Notes: a model not told the origin generated them from the letters alone. A stretch of DNA of 64,000 nucleotides from Nocardioides kribbensis (GCF_015070375.1 NZ_JADCLL010000010.1:124001-188000), one strand, 5' to 3'; counted from the first letter of the stretch, positions 1 through 12,137 are shown. Program-made: numbers and translations.

Positions 1-125
1 CCGACCTCGCGACCTTCCGCGTCGGCACCGGCCCCGACGGGCGCGGGGTCGAGGTGCTCGAGACCTGGGGCACGACGTACGACGAGCTGGCCGCGCGGCT
101 CGACGTACCGCTGGTCCGGGCCTGA
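1..125 (+). CDS. C-terminal end of an unidentified protein (5' truncated by window edge)
   Basis: An open frame entering from the left edge gives 40 residues starting at base 3 and ends at TGA 123-125. The visible tail contains VEVLETWGTTYDELAARLD and no motif I recognise. The last codons form the left arm of a hairpin that reads as a terminator, which supports this being the true gene end. Function cannot be assigned from the fragment. Confidence 0.6.
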   Translation, partial: DLATFRVGTGPDGRGVEVLETWGTTYDELAARLDVPLVRA

Positions 126-139
126 CCGGCCCGGACCAG
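111..139 (+). terminator. Rho-independent-type hairpin at the end of the partial gene
   Basis: CTGGTCCGGGCC (111-122) pairs perfectly with GGCCCGGACCAG (128-139) across the 5-nt loop TGACC that contains the stop codon. There is no T-tract, as is usual for actinobacterial hairpin terminators. Confidence 0.7.
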
Positions 140-219
140 GCCCTCGCGTCGGGCACCCGAAAGGGTGGACTTCGCCGGGAGGGGGTCCGATCGGCGGCGC
201 GGTCTGGGACCATCGGCCA

Positions 220-674
220 ATGCCCATCTCCGGGGACGTGCCCCAGCGCGCGTCTGCGACCGCCTCCACGCCCGTCGACGGCACCCTCGGTCTCAGCGAG
301 TCCAGCCACCCGCCGGCCACCGTGCTCGCCGTGGTCGGCGAGGTCGACGTCCGCACCGTCGGCTCCCTGCGCACCCGACTCACCGACCTCCTCGTCGAGG
401 GCAGCCCGCGCCTCGTGGTGGACCTCAGCGGCGTCACCTTCATGGACTCCTCGGGCCTCGGTGCGCTGGTCAGCGCCCAGAAGCGGGCCCGGGTCTTCCG
501 GGGCACGCTCGTGCTCGTCGTGGTCAACGACGCGATCCTGCGGGTGCTGCGGCTGACCGCGCTCGACCGGGTCTTCACCGTGCATGCGACCCTCGAGGAG
601 GCCCTGGCCTCCGCCCGCGAGGACGCACGCGAGCCGGTCGCGCCCGAGAGGGTCGCGGAGCCGGAGCCGCGGGG

Positions 675-678
<4 letters not shown>
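220..678 (+). CDS. STAS-domain anti-sigma factor antagonist
   Basis: The product has 152 residues. After about 30 variable residues a single STAS domain covers about 33-135 and contains MDSSGLGAL, the loop whose serine is phosphorylated in SpoIIAA/RsbV proteins. In that family the unphosphorylated form binds the anti-sigma kinase and frees a sigma factor, and phosphorylation reverses this. The next gene overlaps it by 4 bp (GTGA) and encodes both a SpoIIE-type phosphatase and an RsbW-like ATPase domain, the expected phosphatase and kinase for such an antagonist. The start lacks a Shine-Dalgarno sequence, but a NANNNT hexamer (GACCAT, 208-213) ends 6 nt before the ATG, so the mRNA may be leaderless. 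The C-terminal 25 residues are acidic and low in complexity. Confidence 0.88.
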
Positions 679-4658
<3,980 letters not shown>

Positions 4659-4660
4659 GG

Positions 4661-4718
4661 GCGCTCGGCCGGTCGCTCGGCCGGTCGCTCGGCCGGTCGC
4701 TCAGTCGGTCGCTCAGTC
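4661..4718. repeat. 12-bp direct tandem repeat, about 5 copies
   Basis: The unit GGTCGCTCGGCC (later copies GGTCGCTCAGTC) recurs at 4671, 4683, 4695 and 4707, after a truncated first copy at 4661. The array fills the space between two convergent genes and includes the stop codon of the minus-strand gene at 4713. Confidence 0.85.
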
Positions 4719-5060
4719 GGGGTGGACCTGCACCACGATCCGCCCGGGCTCGTCGGCGCGGTCGCCCCACACGGTGATCCTGACCGCGCCGGGCTCGACG
4801 CCGGCCGACTCGAAGCCGCGGTTGTAGACGTCGCGCACCGAGAGCTGCCCCTCGGTGGCGAGGGTGAAGGTGCCGAGGTCGACCGTGGCGTCGCCCGGCG
4901 CGGCGCCGGCGAAGTCGACCACCAGCGGGCTGCTCACCACCACCGCGACGCAGTCGTCGGAGGCCGCGCACGAGAGCCCCTCGAAGGTGGTGGGGGGCGT
5001 GAACTGCTCGCTGCCCACCACCAGGACCACGGAGCTCGGGACGTCGATCGGCTCGCTCAT
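4713..5060 (-). CDS. Small acidic protein of unknown function
   Basis: The product has 115 residues with a regular hydrophobic/charged alternation (VVLVVGSEQF, VAVVVSSPLVVDF, AVRITVWG, GRIVVQVHPD) that suggests a small all-beta fold. There is no signal peptide or membrane segment. I do not recognise the family. Two in-frame ATGs exist (5069 and 5060). I chose 5060 because a CACGAT hexamer ends 7 nt upstream, matching the leaderless pattern used elsewhere in this window. It is convergent with the hybrid kinase gene and divergent from the small gene at 5170. Coding is supported by high GC at third positions; function is unknown. Confidence 0.6.
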   Translation of the reverse strand: MSEPIDVPSSVVLVVGSEQFTPPTTFEGLSCAASDDCVAVVVSSPLVVDFAGAAPGDATVDLGTFTLATEGQLSVRDVYNRGFESAGVEPGAVRITVWGDRADEPGRIVVQVHPD

Positions 5061-5157
5061 GCCGCCCATCGTGCCCGGCCCCGCCGACAGCCCGGGCCCG
5101 CCCCGTCGTACGTCGGCCGCGCCCGGTGAGCACGCGTCCCGACCCGGGCGCCCGCGC

Positions 5158-5163
5158 TAGGTT
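5158..5163 (+). promoter_or_regulatory. -10 hexamer of a leaderless promoter (TAGGTT)
   Basis: TAGGTT ends 6 nt before the ATG at 5170, so transcription should begin at or next to the start codon. No Shine-Dalgarno sequence is present. Confidence 0.6.
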
Positions 5164-5169
5164 CGGTGC

Positions 5170-5397
5170 ATGAGCCACGGCGAGGACGAGCAGGCCGACC
5201 GCCCCGACGACGCGACCGCGCCCGGAGCCGGGCACGACCCCTACCGGGTCGAGACCCGCGCCGAGCTGCTCCCCGAGGAGCAGGAGGCCGGCAGCGACGA
5301 CCCCGAGGCGCAGGCCGCGGCGATCCTCGCCGACTCCGACGAGCGCACCGAGGCCCCCGAGGAGACCCGGCACGACGCCACCTCGACCCCCGACTGA
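5170..5397 (+). CDS. Small acidic hydrophilic protein of unknown function
   Basis: The product has 75 residues, rich in Asp, Glu and Ala, with almost no hydrophobic stretches (for example RAELLPEEQEAGSDDPEAQA), so it is probably largely disordered. No domain is recognised. The start is supported by a TAGGTT -10 hexamer 6 nt upstream. It is convergent with pobA; the 52-bp gap holds three 11-bp direct repeats of GTCCGGTCGGC type. It could be a conserved lineage-specific protein; nothing around it reveals a role. Confidence 0.55.
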   Translation: MSHGEDEQADRPDDATAPGAGHDPYRVETRAELLPEEQEAGSDDPEAQAAAILADSDERTEAPEETRHDATSTPD

Positions 5398-5449
5398 GTC
5401 CGAGCGTCACCGCCGGTCGGCGTCCGGTCGGCGTCCGGTCGGTCGCGGG

Positions 5450-6649
5450 TCAGCCCGTCGGCCAGCCGGTGTAGCACTCGGCGAGGTGGGTCGAGGCGGC
5501 GCGGGAGGAGGCGAGGGTCTCGAGCTCGGCGAGCTGGCGGCGCTCGTCGAAGGCGCTGGCGCCGGGCAGGCGGTGCAGCAGGGTGGTCATCCAGTAGGAG
5601 AAGTGCTGGGTGCGCCAGACCCGCTCGAGGGCGCGGGCGGAGTAGGCGTCGAGGGCGTCGGCGTCGTGGCCCAGGAGGGTCCGCTCGAGGGCCTCGGCGA
5701 GCACGCGGACGTCGGCCAGTGCCAGGTTGAGCCCCTTGGCCCCGGTCGGTGGCACGGTGTGGGCGGCGTCGCCGGCGAGCACGAGGGCGCCCCAGCGCAT
5801 CGGCTCCTGCACGAAGCTGCGGAAGGGCAGCACCGTCCGCTCGAGGATGGGCCCCTCGGCCAGCGCGAGGCCGTCGTCGCCGGCGACCCCCGCCTGCAGG
5901 GTCGACCAGATGCGGTCGTCGGACCAGTCCTCGACGCGGTCGGCGGGGTCGCACTGCACGTACATCCGCTGCACCTCGTCGGTGCGCGAGCTCACCAGCA
6001 CGAAGCCCTCGGGTCCGCGGGCGTAGACGAGCTCGTCGAGGGTGCGCGGCGCCTGCGCGAGGATGCCGAACCACGCGAAGGGGTACTCGCGGAACGAGCG
6101 TCGCCGCGAGGCCTCCGGCACCAGGTCGCGGCAGGTGCCGCGCGAGCCGTCGCTGCCGACGACCACCTCGCAGCGCACCTCGCGCCGCCGCCCCTCGGCG
6201 TCGGTGAAGGCGACGACCGGCCGGTCGGCGGGGTCGTGCGTGACGCCGCTGACCTCCACGTCGGTGACGCCCCAGCGCACGTCGCCGCCGTCGCGCTCGC
6301 GGGCGTCGGCGAGGTCGAGGAAGACGTCGGTCTGGGGGTAGAGCCACGTCGAGGCACCGACCAGGTCGGCGAAGTCGACGCGGTGGCTGGCGCCCGCGAA
6401 GCGCAGGTCGATGCCCCGGTGCTCGTGGCCGTCGCGCAGCACCCGGTCGAGCCCCGCGTCGACGAGCATCCGCACGCTGTCGCGCTCGAGGATGCCCGCG
6501 CGGTGGGTGCGCTCGATGACCGCGCGCTCACGCACCTCCACCACGACGGAGTCGATGCCGGCCAGCGCCAGCAGGTGCGACAGCATCAGGCCGGCGGGTC
6601 CGCCGCCGACGATGCCGACGCGGGTGGTCTCGGGGGTGACGGCGTTCAC
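5450..6649 (-). CDS. pobA: 4-hydroxybenzoate 3-monooxygenase
   Basis: The 399-residue product fits the roughly 394-residue PobA family of class A flavoprotein hydroxylases, which convert 4-hydroxybenzoate to protocatechuate using NAD(P)H and O2. The Rossmann motif GIVGGGPAGL lies at about residue 12, the DG-type motif VGSDGSRGTCRDLV at about 155-170, and the FAD-binding LVLAGDAAHTVPPTGAKGLN segment at about 280-300. The HRAGILERDSVRML stretch is also typical of PobA. The start is the GTG at 6647-6649; the frame stays open further upstream but there runs into repeat DNA. It is isolated: no protocatechuate ring-cleavage genes are adjacent. Upstream lie two copies of an 88-bp repeat that separate it from ilvA on the same strand. 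A related aromatic hydroxylase is the main alternative. Confidence 0.88.
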   Translation of the reverse strand: MNAVTPETTRVGIVGGGPAGLMLSHLLALAGIDSVVVEVRERAVIERTHRAGILERDSVRMLVDAGLDRVLRDGHEHRGIDLRFAGASHRVDFADLVGASTWLYPQTDVFLDLADARERDGGDVRWGVTDVEVSGVTHDPADRPVVAFTDAEGRRREVRCEVVVGSDGSRGTCRDLVPEASRRRSFREYPFAWFGILAQAPRTLDELVYARGPEGFVLVSSRTDEVQRMYVQCDPADRVEDWSDDRIWSTLQAGVAGDDGLALAEGPILERTVLPFRSFVQEPMRWGALVLAGDAAHTVPPTGAKGLNLALADVRVLAEALERTLLGHDADALDAYSARALERVWRTQHFSYWMTTLLHRLPGASAFDERRQLAELETLASSRAASTHLAECYTGWPTG

Positions 6650-6791
6650 ACCGCGACCGTACGGCGCCCCCGGCCCGGCTCCCGTCGCTGGCTTCCGGTG
6701 GGCGGAAGCCGCCACCGCCCGGGCCGCGGCGGGCGTCGCACCCTTGCCGCCGTCCCCGCAGTCGACCCGCCGTCGCCCCGCCCGCCCCACT

Positions 6792-6879
6792 CGTCACACC
6801 GGTCGGCCCGGACCCGCACCTGTCGGCCGACGCGTGGGCCGACCAGTGCGGGTGTCACCAGCCGGCCGGCGAAACCCGC
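6792..6879. repeat. 88-bp double-hairpin intergenic element, copy A
   Basis: It starts CGTCACACCGGTCGGCCCGG and ends GGCGAAACCCGC. The first hairpin (CCCGCAC...GTGCGGG, with an internal mismatch in the stem) is followed by a second imperfect one (GGGTGTCACCAGCC / GGCCGGCGAAACCC). It has the same length as the copies at 6966, 59673 and 59839. Confidence 0.85.
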
Positions 6880-6965
6880 ACCCACGCGGCCAGCCGCCAC
6901 CGCCCGGGCCGCGGCGGGCGGCGCACCCTCGCCGCCGTACCCGCGGTCGCCCCACCCGCCCCACC

Positions 6966-7053
6966 CATCACACCGGTCGGCCCGGGCCCGCACCTGTCGG
7001 CCGACGCGTGGGCCGACAGGTGCGGGTGTCACCAGCCGATTGGCGAAACCCGC
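6966..7053. repeat. 88-bp double-hairpin intergenic element, copy B
   Basis: This copy has a perfect 16-bp stem: CCCGCACCTGTCGGCC (6987-7002) pairs with GGCCGACAGGTGCGGG (7011-7026) around the loop GACGCGTG. It lies 12 bp beyond the ilvA stop and could terminate ilvA transcription. Confidence 0.87.
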
Positions 7054-7065
7054 GCCCGGGCCCGC

Positions 7066-8430
7066 CTACTGCACGAAGCGGAACAGCGGGCTGTCGGGGG
7101 CGACGACCTCGACCCGCAGGGGCGAGGCGTCCATGCGGGCGAGCAGGGCGGGCAGGTCGGCGGCGTCCTGGAGCTCGACGCCGACGAGCGCGGGGCCGGT
7201 CTCGCGGTTGCTGCGCTTGACGTACTCGAAGAGCGTGATGTCGTCGTCGGGGCCGAGCACCTCGTCGAGGAAGCGGCGCAGGGCGCCGGGCTCCTGGGGG
7301 AACTCCACGAGGAAGTAGTGCTTGAGCCCCTCGTGCACGAGGGCGCGCTCCACGATCTCGGCGTAGCGGCTGACGTCGTTGTTGCCGCCGGAGACCACGG
7401 CGACCACGGTCGAGCCGGGGGCGAGGCCGGCCAGCACGGGGTCGGCCAGCAGCGGGTCGGCGCCCAGGCGCAGCGCGGCGGTGGCCAGCGCCCCGGCGGG
7501 CTCGGCGATGATCCCGTCGGACTGGTAGAGGTCGAGCATCTCGACGCAGGCCAGCCCCTCGGGCACGGCGAGCAGGTGCGGGGCGTGGCGCTGCACGACG
7601 TCGAAGGTGTGCCGCCCGACCTGGCGCACCGCGGCGCCGTCGACGAAGCCGTCGAGGTCGGCGAGCTCCACGGGCTCGCCGGCGGCGACGGCGGCAGCCA
7701 TGCTGGCCGCACCGGCCGGCTCGACGCCGACCACCTGCACGCCGGGGGCCCGCTCGGCGAGCACGGTGAGCACCCCGGCGACCAGCCCGCCCCCGCCGAC
7801 GGCGACGACCACCGCGGCCGGGGCGGGACGCCCCGCCGCGGCCAGCTGCGCGAGCACCTCGGTGGCCACGGTGCCCTGGCCGGCGATGGTGCGGGGGTCG
7901 TCGAAGGCCGGCACCGGGGTGGCGCCGGTGGTCTCGGCGAAGTGGCGGCTGGTGGCCGCGGCGTCGTCGTAGGTGTCGCCGCCGATGACGACCTCGACCA
8001 TGTCGCCGCCCAGGGCGGCGACCCGGTCGCGCTTCTGCCGCGGCGTGGTGCGGGGCAGGTGCACCCGGGCGCGCACGCCCGCGCGGGCGCACGCGAAGGC
8101 CACGCCCTGGGCGTGGTTGCCGGCGCTCGCGCAGGTCACGCCGCGCGCACGGGCGTCGTCGTCGAGCTGGCTGATGAGGGTGTAGGCGCCGCGCAGCTTG
8201 TAGGAGCGCACGGGCTGGAGGTCCTCCCGCTTGAGCCACACGTCGAGGCCGGTGAGCGCCGAGAGCCGGTCGCTGCGGTGCAGCGGGGTCGGGTCGACCA
8301 CCGAGGCCAGGCCCACCGCCGCGCGGTCGACGTCGGCCGGGGTCACCGCGGGGGCGCCGCGCTCGCCCGGGGCGGGGGCGTCGGGGCCGGAGGCACCGGA
8401 GGTGCCCGGCGTCACAGGGGGCTGGCTCAT
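7066..8430 (-). CDS. ilvA: Threonine ammonia-lyase (threonine dehydratase)
   Basis: The 454-residue product is a fold-type II PLP enzyme that deaminates L-threonine to 2-oxobutanoate, the first step toward isoleucine. The PLP lysine is in RSYKLRGAYT (about residue 69), the substrate loop is SAGNHAQGVA and the phosphate-binding glycine loop is VGGGGLVAGV. From about residue 370 there is one ACT-like regulatory domain (HYFLVEFPQEPGALRRFLDE). The length matches the single-ACT form of the enzyme. The start is the ATG at 8428-8430; a CATCAT hexamer ends 6 nt upstream, again the leaderless pattern. It is divergent from the acetoacetyl-CoA ligase gene with 46 bp between starts. Its N-terminal 25 residues are Pro/Ala/Gly-rich. 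Whether feedback by isoleucine is retained cannot be judged from sequence. Confidence 0.93.
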   Translation of the reverse strand: MSQPPVTPGTSGASGPDAPAPGERGAPAVTPADVDRAAVGLASVVDPTPLHRSDRLSALTGLDVWLKREDLQPVRSYKLRGAYTLISQLDDDARARGVTCASAGNHAQGVAFACARAGVRARVHLPRTTPRQKRDRVAALGGDMVEVVIGGDTYDDAAATSRHFAETTGATPVPAFDDPRTIAGQGTVATEVLAQLAAAGRPAPAAVVVAVGGGGLVAGVLTVLAERAPGVQVVGVEPAGAASMAAAVAAGEPVELADLDGFVDGAAVRQVGRHTFDVVQRHAPHLLAVPEGLACVEMLDLYQSDGIIAEPAGALATAALRLGADPLLADPVLAGLAPGSTVVAVVSGGNNDVSRYAEIVERALVHEGLKHYFLVEFPQEPGALRRFLDEVLGPDDDITLFEYVKRSNRETGPALVGVELQDAADLPALLARMDASPLRVEVVAPDSPLFRFVQ

Positions 8431-8476
8431 GGGTCCATGATGTCGGCACGTGCCGCCGACCCCTCGGGAGGACCCC

Positions 8477-10432
8477 GTGACCACGCAGCCCCACCCCGCC
8501 TGGACGCCCCCCGCAGACCTGGTCGAGGCCAGCGTGCTGCGCGACTACCAGGCCTGGCTCGTGGCCCGCGGGCTGCGGCCGGCGGGCGCGGAGACCGAGC
8601 CCTACGCCGACCTGCACCGCTGGTCGGTCGAGCGGCCCGAGGAGTTCTGGGGCTCGCTGGTCGACTACTTCGACGTGCCCCTCGAGCGGCCCCCGGGCGC
8701 GCCCGTGCTCGGCTCGCGCGCCATGCCGGGCGCGCAGTGGTTCCCCGGCAGCACCCTCAACTACGCCGACGTCGTCCTGCGCCACCGCGGCGACGGCGTC
8801 GCGGTCGTGCTCGTCGTCGAGGACGGCACTCGCGCCGAGCTCACCTGGGAGGACCTGCGCGGCCAGGTCGGCGCCGTCGCGGGCTGGCTGCGCGAGCAGG
8901 GCGTCGGGCCCGGCGACCGCGTCGCGGGCTACCTGCCCAACCTCCCCGCCGCCGTCGTCTGCTTCCTGGCCACCGCCAGCCTGGGCGCGACCTGGTCGGC
9001 CTGCTCGATGGAGTACTCCCCGGCCGGCGCCGCCGACCGCCTGGCCCAGCTCGACCCGGTCGTGCTCGTCACCGCCGACGGCTACCACTTCGGCGGTCGC
9101 CGCCACGACCGCACCGCCGAGGCCGACCAGCTGGCGGCCGCCCTGCCGAGTCTGCGCGCCCGGCTGCTGGTGGGCCACCTCGACCCGGCCGCGGGCGGTG
9201 CGCGCGGTGCGTCGTACGACGAGGTGGTGGCGACGCCGGTGGAGCCCGCGCCACTCCCGGTGCCCTTCGACCACCCGCTGTGGGTGCTGTACTCCTCCGG
9301 CACGACCGGGCGTCCCAAGGGCATCGTCCACGGCCACGGCGGCATCGTGCTGGAGCACCTCAAGTGGGCCGCGCTCCACCTCGACCTGCGCCCCGGCAGC
9401 CGCTTCCACTGGTTCACCACCACCAGCTGGATGATGTGGAACGCCCAGGTCGCGGGGCTGCTGCTCGGCGCCACGATCGTGCTCTACGACGGCAGCCCCA
9501 CCTGGCCCGCGCCCGACGCGACGTGGCGCCTCGCCGAGGCCGAGCGGCTCACCTACCTCGGCACGAGCGCGGCCTACCTCGCCGGCAGCCACAAGCAGGA
9601 CCTCGACCTCGCCGGTCTCGACCTCGCGTCGCTGGTCGGCGTGGGGTCGACCGGGTCGCCGCTGCCGGAGTCGACGGCCGCCTGGGTCAACGAGCGGCTG
9701 CCCGCGGTGTGGCTGGCCTCGGCCACGGGCGGCACCGACGTCTGCTCGGCCTTCGCCGGCGGCGTGGCGACGCTGCCGGCCGTGCCCGGCGAGATCCAGG
9801 CCCCCCTGCTCGGCGTGGCGCTGGAGTCGTGGGACACCGAGGGCCGACCCGTCGTGGGCGACGTCGGCGAGATGGTGGTCACCGCGCCGATCCCCTCGAT
9901 GCCGGTCCTCTTCTGGGACGACCCCGACGGCTCGCGCTACGCCGACGCCTACTTCTCGACCTGGCCCGGCGTGTGGCGCCACGGCGACTTCGTGACCGTC
10001 ACCGAGCGCGGCAGCCTGGTCGTGCACGGCCGCTCCGACGCCACCATGAACCGCTACGGCGTGCGCATGGGCTCCGCGGAGATCTACGAGATCGTCGACG
10101 CCTTCGGCGAGGTCGCCGACTCCCTGGTCATCGGCCTGGAGGAGCCCGGCGGCGGCTACTGGATGCCGCTCTTCGTGGTCGCCGCGCCCGGGGCGGTCGT
10201 CGACGACGACGTGGTCGCCCGGCTGCGCGCCGCGATCCGCACCGACCTCTCCCCGCGCCACGTGCCCGACGACGTGGTGGTGGTCGACCGGCTGCCCCAC
10301 ACCCTCACCGGCAAGCGCATGGAGGTGCCGGTCAAGCGGATCCTCTCGGGGCGGCCTCCCGAGGAGGCCGCCAACGCGAAGTCCGTCGACGACCCCACCG
10401 CCCTGGAGCAGTTCGTCGCCCTGCGCCGCTGA
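8477..10432 (+). CDS. Acetoacetate--CoA ligase
   Basis: The 651-residue product is an ANL-superfamily adenylate-forming enzyme. N-terminal WSVERPEEFWGSLVDYFDV and GAQWFPGSTLNYADVVLRH are typical of the acetoacetyl-CoA synthetase branch (EC 6.2.1.16). The AMP-binding P-loop is YSSGTTGRPKGIVHGHGG (about 271-288), and the C-terminal catalytic lysine is in LPHTLTGKRMEVPVKRIL. It would activate acetoacetate with ATP and CoA for ketone-body use or polymer turnover. The GTG at 8477 is chosen because GGGAGG (8466-8471) lies at ideal spacing. It faces an acyl-CoA dehydrogenase gene across a repeat array. A propionyl- or acetyl-CoA synthetase is less likely given length and N-terminal motifs. Confidence 0.9.
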   Translation: MTTQPHPAWTPPADLVEASVLRDYQAWLVARGLRPAGAETEPYADLHRWSVERPEEFWGSLVDYFDVPLERPPGAPVLGSRAMPGAQWFPGSTLNYADVVLRHRGDGVAVVLVVEDGTRAELTWEDLRGQVGAVAGWLREQGVGPGDRVAGYLPNLPAAVVCFLATASLGATWSACSMEYSPAGAADRLAQLDPVVLVTADGYHFGGRRHDRTAEADQLAAALPSLRARLLVGHLDPAAGGARGASYDEVVATPVEPAPLPVPFDHPLWVLYSSGTTGRPKGIVHGHGGIVLEHLKWAALHLDLRPGSRFHWFTTTSWMMWNAQVAGLLLGATIVLYDGSPTWPAPDATWRLAEAERLTYLGTSAAYLAGSHKQDLDLAGLDLASLVGVGSTGSPLPESTAAWVNERLPAVWLASATGGTDVCSAFAGGVATLPAVPGEIQAPLLGVALESWDTEGRPVVGDVGEMVVTAPIPSMPVLFWDDPDGSRYADAYFSTWPGVWRHGDFVTVTERGSLVVHGRSDATMNRYGVRMGSAEIYEIVDAFGEVADSLVIGLEEPGGGYWMPLFVVAAPGAVVDDDVVARLRAAIRTDLSPRHVPDDVVVVDRLPHTLTGKRMEVPVKRILSGRPPEEAANAKSVDDPTALEQFVALRR

Positions 10433-10490
10433 CGGGCCCCGATCGCCGGCCGGGGTCTGGGTGGTCCGAGCGGGTGGGGTGGGCCGGCGG

Positions 10491-10870
10491 GCTGCTGGAA
10501 CGGCGCAATTGCGCGGGCAGTCATCGACCGGGGGTTGGGGTTTGCGCGGTCTCGACGGGTGGGTGGGTCGGTCGGCTGCTGGAACGGCGCAATTGCGCGG
10601 GCAGTCATCGACCGGGGGTTGGGGTTTGCGCGCTCTCGACGGGTGGGTGGGCCGGTCGGCTGCTGCAACGGCGCAATTGCGCGGGCGGCCGCCCGCCTGG
10701 GTCGGAGTTTGCGCGGTTCGAGCGGGTGGGTGGGTCGGCGGGCTGCTGGAACGGCGCAATTGCGCGGGCAGTCGTCGACCGGGGGTCGGGGTTTGCGCGG
10801 TCTCAACGGGTGGGTGGGTCGGTCGGCTGCTGCAACGGCGCAATTGCGCAGGCGGCCGCCCGCCGCACAC
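10491..10870. repeat. Tandem array, five copies of an 83/84-bp unit
   Basis: The 473-bp gap 10433-10905 between convergent genes is mostly this array. Units begin with GCTGCT(G/C)(G/C)AACG at 10491, 10575, 10659, 10742 and 10826 (periods 84, 84, 83, 84); the last copy is truncated. Each contains the perfect 12-bp palindrome GCGCAATTGCGC (first copy 10503-10514; the last reads GCGCAATTGCGC followed by AGG). Copies 3 and 5 share a variant middle (GGCGGCCGCCCGCC). There are no spacers, so it is not CRISPR, and no plausible gene lies inside. Confidence 0.93.
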
Positions 10871-10905
10871 CGACCGCCGTACCGCTGCGGACCCGGACGG
10901 CGCGC

Positions 10906-12075
10906 TCAGGCCAGGGTGATCTCGCCGCCGGGGTCCTTGTCGAGCGAGCGGCCGATGACCATGCGCTGGATCTGGTTGGTGCCCTCGAAGATCTGCATGA
11001 CCTTCGCCTCGCGCATGTAGCGCTCGACGGGGAAGTCGCGGGTGTAGCCGTAGCCGCCGAGCACCTGGACGGCGTCGGTGGTGACCTTCATGGCCTGGTC
11101 GGTGGCGACCATCTTGGCGATCGAGGCCTCGCGGCCGAAGGGCAGGCCGGCGTCGCGCAGCCGCGCCGCGTGCAGGGTGGTGGCGCGCGCCGACTGCACC
11201 GCGGCCTCCATGTCGGCGAGCACGAAGGCCAGGCCCTGGTGGTCGATGATCCGCTTGCCGAAGGTCTCGCGCTCCTGGGCGTAGGCGACGGCCTTGTCGA
11301 GCGCCCCCTGGGCCAGGCCCACGGCGACGGCGGCGATGCCGAGGCGTCCGGAGTCGAGGCCGGCGAGGGCGATGCGCAGGCCCGCGCCCTCGTCGCCGAG
11401 GCGCCGCTCGACGGGCACGCGCACGCCGTCGAAGCGCATGGTGGCGGTGGCCGAGCCGGTGAGGCCCATCTTCCGCTCGGGAGCGTCGGCCGAGAGCCCC
11501 TCGGCGTCGGCGGGCACCAGGAAGCAGGAGATGCCGCGGGCGCCCTCGTCGCTGGTGCGGGCCATCACCTTGTAGAAGTCGGCCTGCCCGCCGTGGGTGG
11601 TCCAGGCCTTGGCCCCGTCGAGGACGTACTCGTCGCCGTCGCGCCGAGCAGTGGTGCGCATGGCGGCGGGGTCGGAGCCGGCGTGGGCCTCGGAGAGGCA
11701 GTAGGCCCCGAGCAGGTCGCCACCGAGCATGTCGGGCAGCCACTGCTCGCGCTGGGCGTCGGTGCCGAACTGCGCCAGGCCGAAGCACGACAGCGCGTGC
11801 ACCGAGACGCCCACGCCGACGCTCGACCAGACCGCGCCGATCTCCTCGAGCACCTGCAGGTAGACCTCGTAGGACAGCCCGGCGCCGCCCTGCTCCTCGG
11901 GGTAGGGCAGGCCCAGCAGCCCCGAGCGGCCGAGCAGCCGGAAGACGTCACGGGGGAAGGCCTCGTCGGCCTCGGCCTCCGCAGCGCGGGGGGCGAGCTC
12001 GTCGGCGGCGATCTGTCGCACGAGGCGGAGCAGGTCGACGGACTCCTCGGTGGCGAGGACGCGGCGTGCGGGCAT
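10906..12075 (-). CDS. Acyl-CoA dehydrogenase (short/medium-chain type)
   Basis: The 389-residue product is a typical acyl-CoA dehydrogenase that oxidises acyl-CoA thioesters with FAD and passes electrons to ETF. The signatures YCLSEAHAGSDPAAM (about 127-141) and QVLGGYGYTRDFPVERYMREAKV (about 338-360) are present, and the catalytic base is the Glu of FEGTNQIQRM. The ATG at 12073-12075 is preceded by GGAGG on the minus strand. It is divergent from a TetR gene 133 bp away, with GAGTAC repeats between them that suggest TetR control. The exact substrate is unknown; butyryl-CoA or branched-chain acyl-CoA are plausible. Confidence 0.92.
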   Translation of the reverse strand: MPARRVLATEESVDLLRLVRQIAADELAPRAAEAEADEAFPRDVFRLLGRSGLLGLPYPEEQGGAGLSYEVYLQVLEEIGAVWSSVGVGVSVHALSCFGLAQFGTDAQREQWLPDMLGGDLLGAYCLSEAHAGSDPAAMRTTARRDGDEYVLDGAKAWTTHGGQADFYKVMARTSDEGARGISCFLVPADAEGLSADAPERKMGLTGSATATMRFDGVRVPVERRLGDEGAGLRIALAGLDSGRLGIAAVAVGLAQGALDKAVAYAQERETFGKRIIDHQGLAFVLADMEAAVQSARATTLHAARLRDAGLPFGREASIAKMVATDQAMKVTTDAVQVLGGYGYTRDFPVERYMREAKVMQIFEGTNQIQRMVIGRSLDKDPGGEITLA

Positions 12076-12137
12076 GGGGGCCTCCAGGGGTGGGGTCGGG
12101 CGGTGGGACGACCGCTGCGTCGGGCGGGGACGCGGGT

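Larger units (their letters stand above)
6650..7065. repeat. Repeat-filled intergenic region with a tandem duplication
   Basis: This 416-bp gap between ilvA and pobA holds no convincing gene. A unit beginning with the stretch at 6706 (AGCCGCCACCGCCCGGGCCG) and ending in an 88-bp double-hairpin element is repeated from about 6892, so the region is a diverged tandem duplication of about 175-185 bp. Confidence 0.8.

Noticed and set aside
10491..10870. CRISPR array
   Set aside because: Units of 83/84 bp directly abut without unique spacers and no cas gene is present.
10461..10919. Repeat protein encoded by the 84-bp array (RRNCAGSRRPGVG-type repeats)
   Set aside because: 84 bp is a multiple of three, so several frames on both strands stay open by periodicity alone; there is no ribosome site, and the one 83-bp unit shifts the frame.
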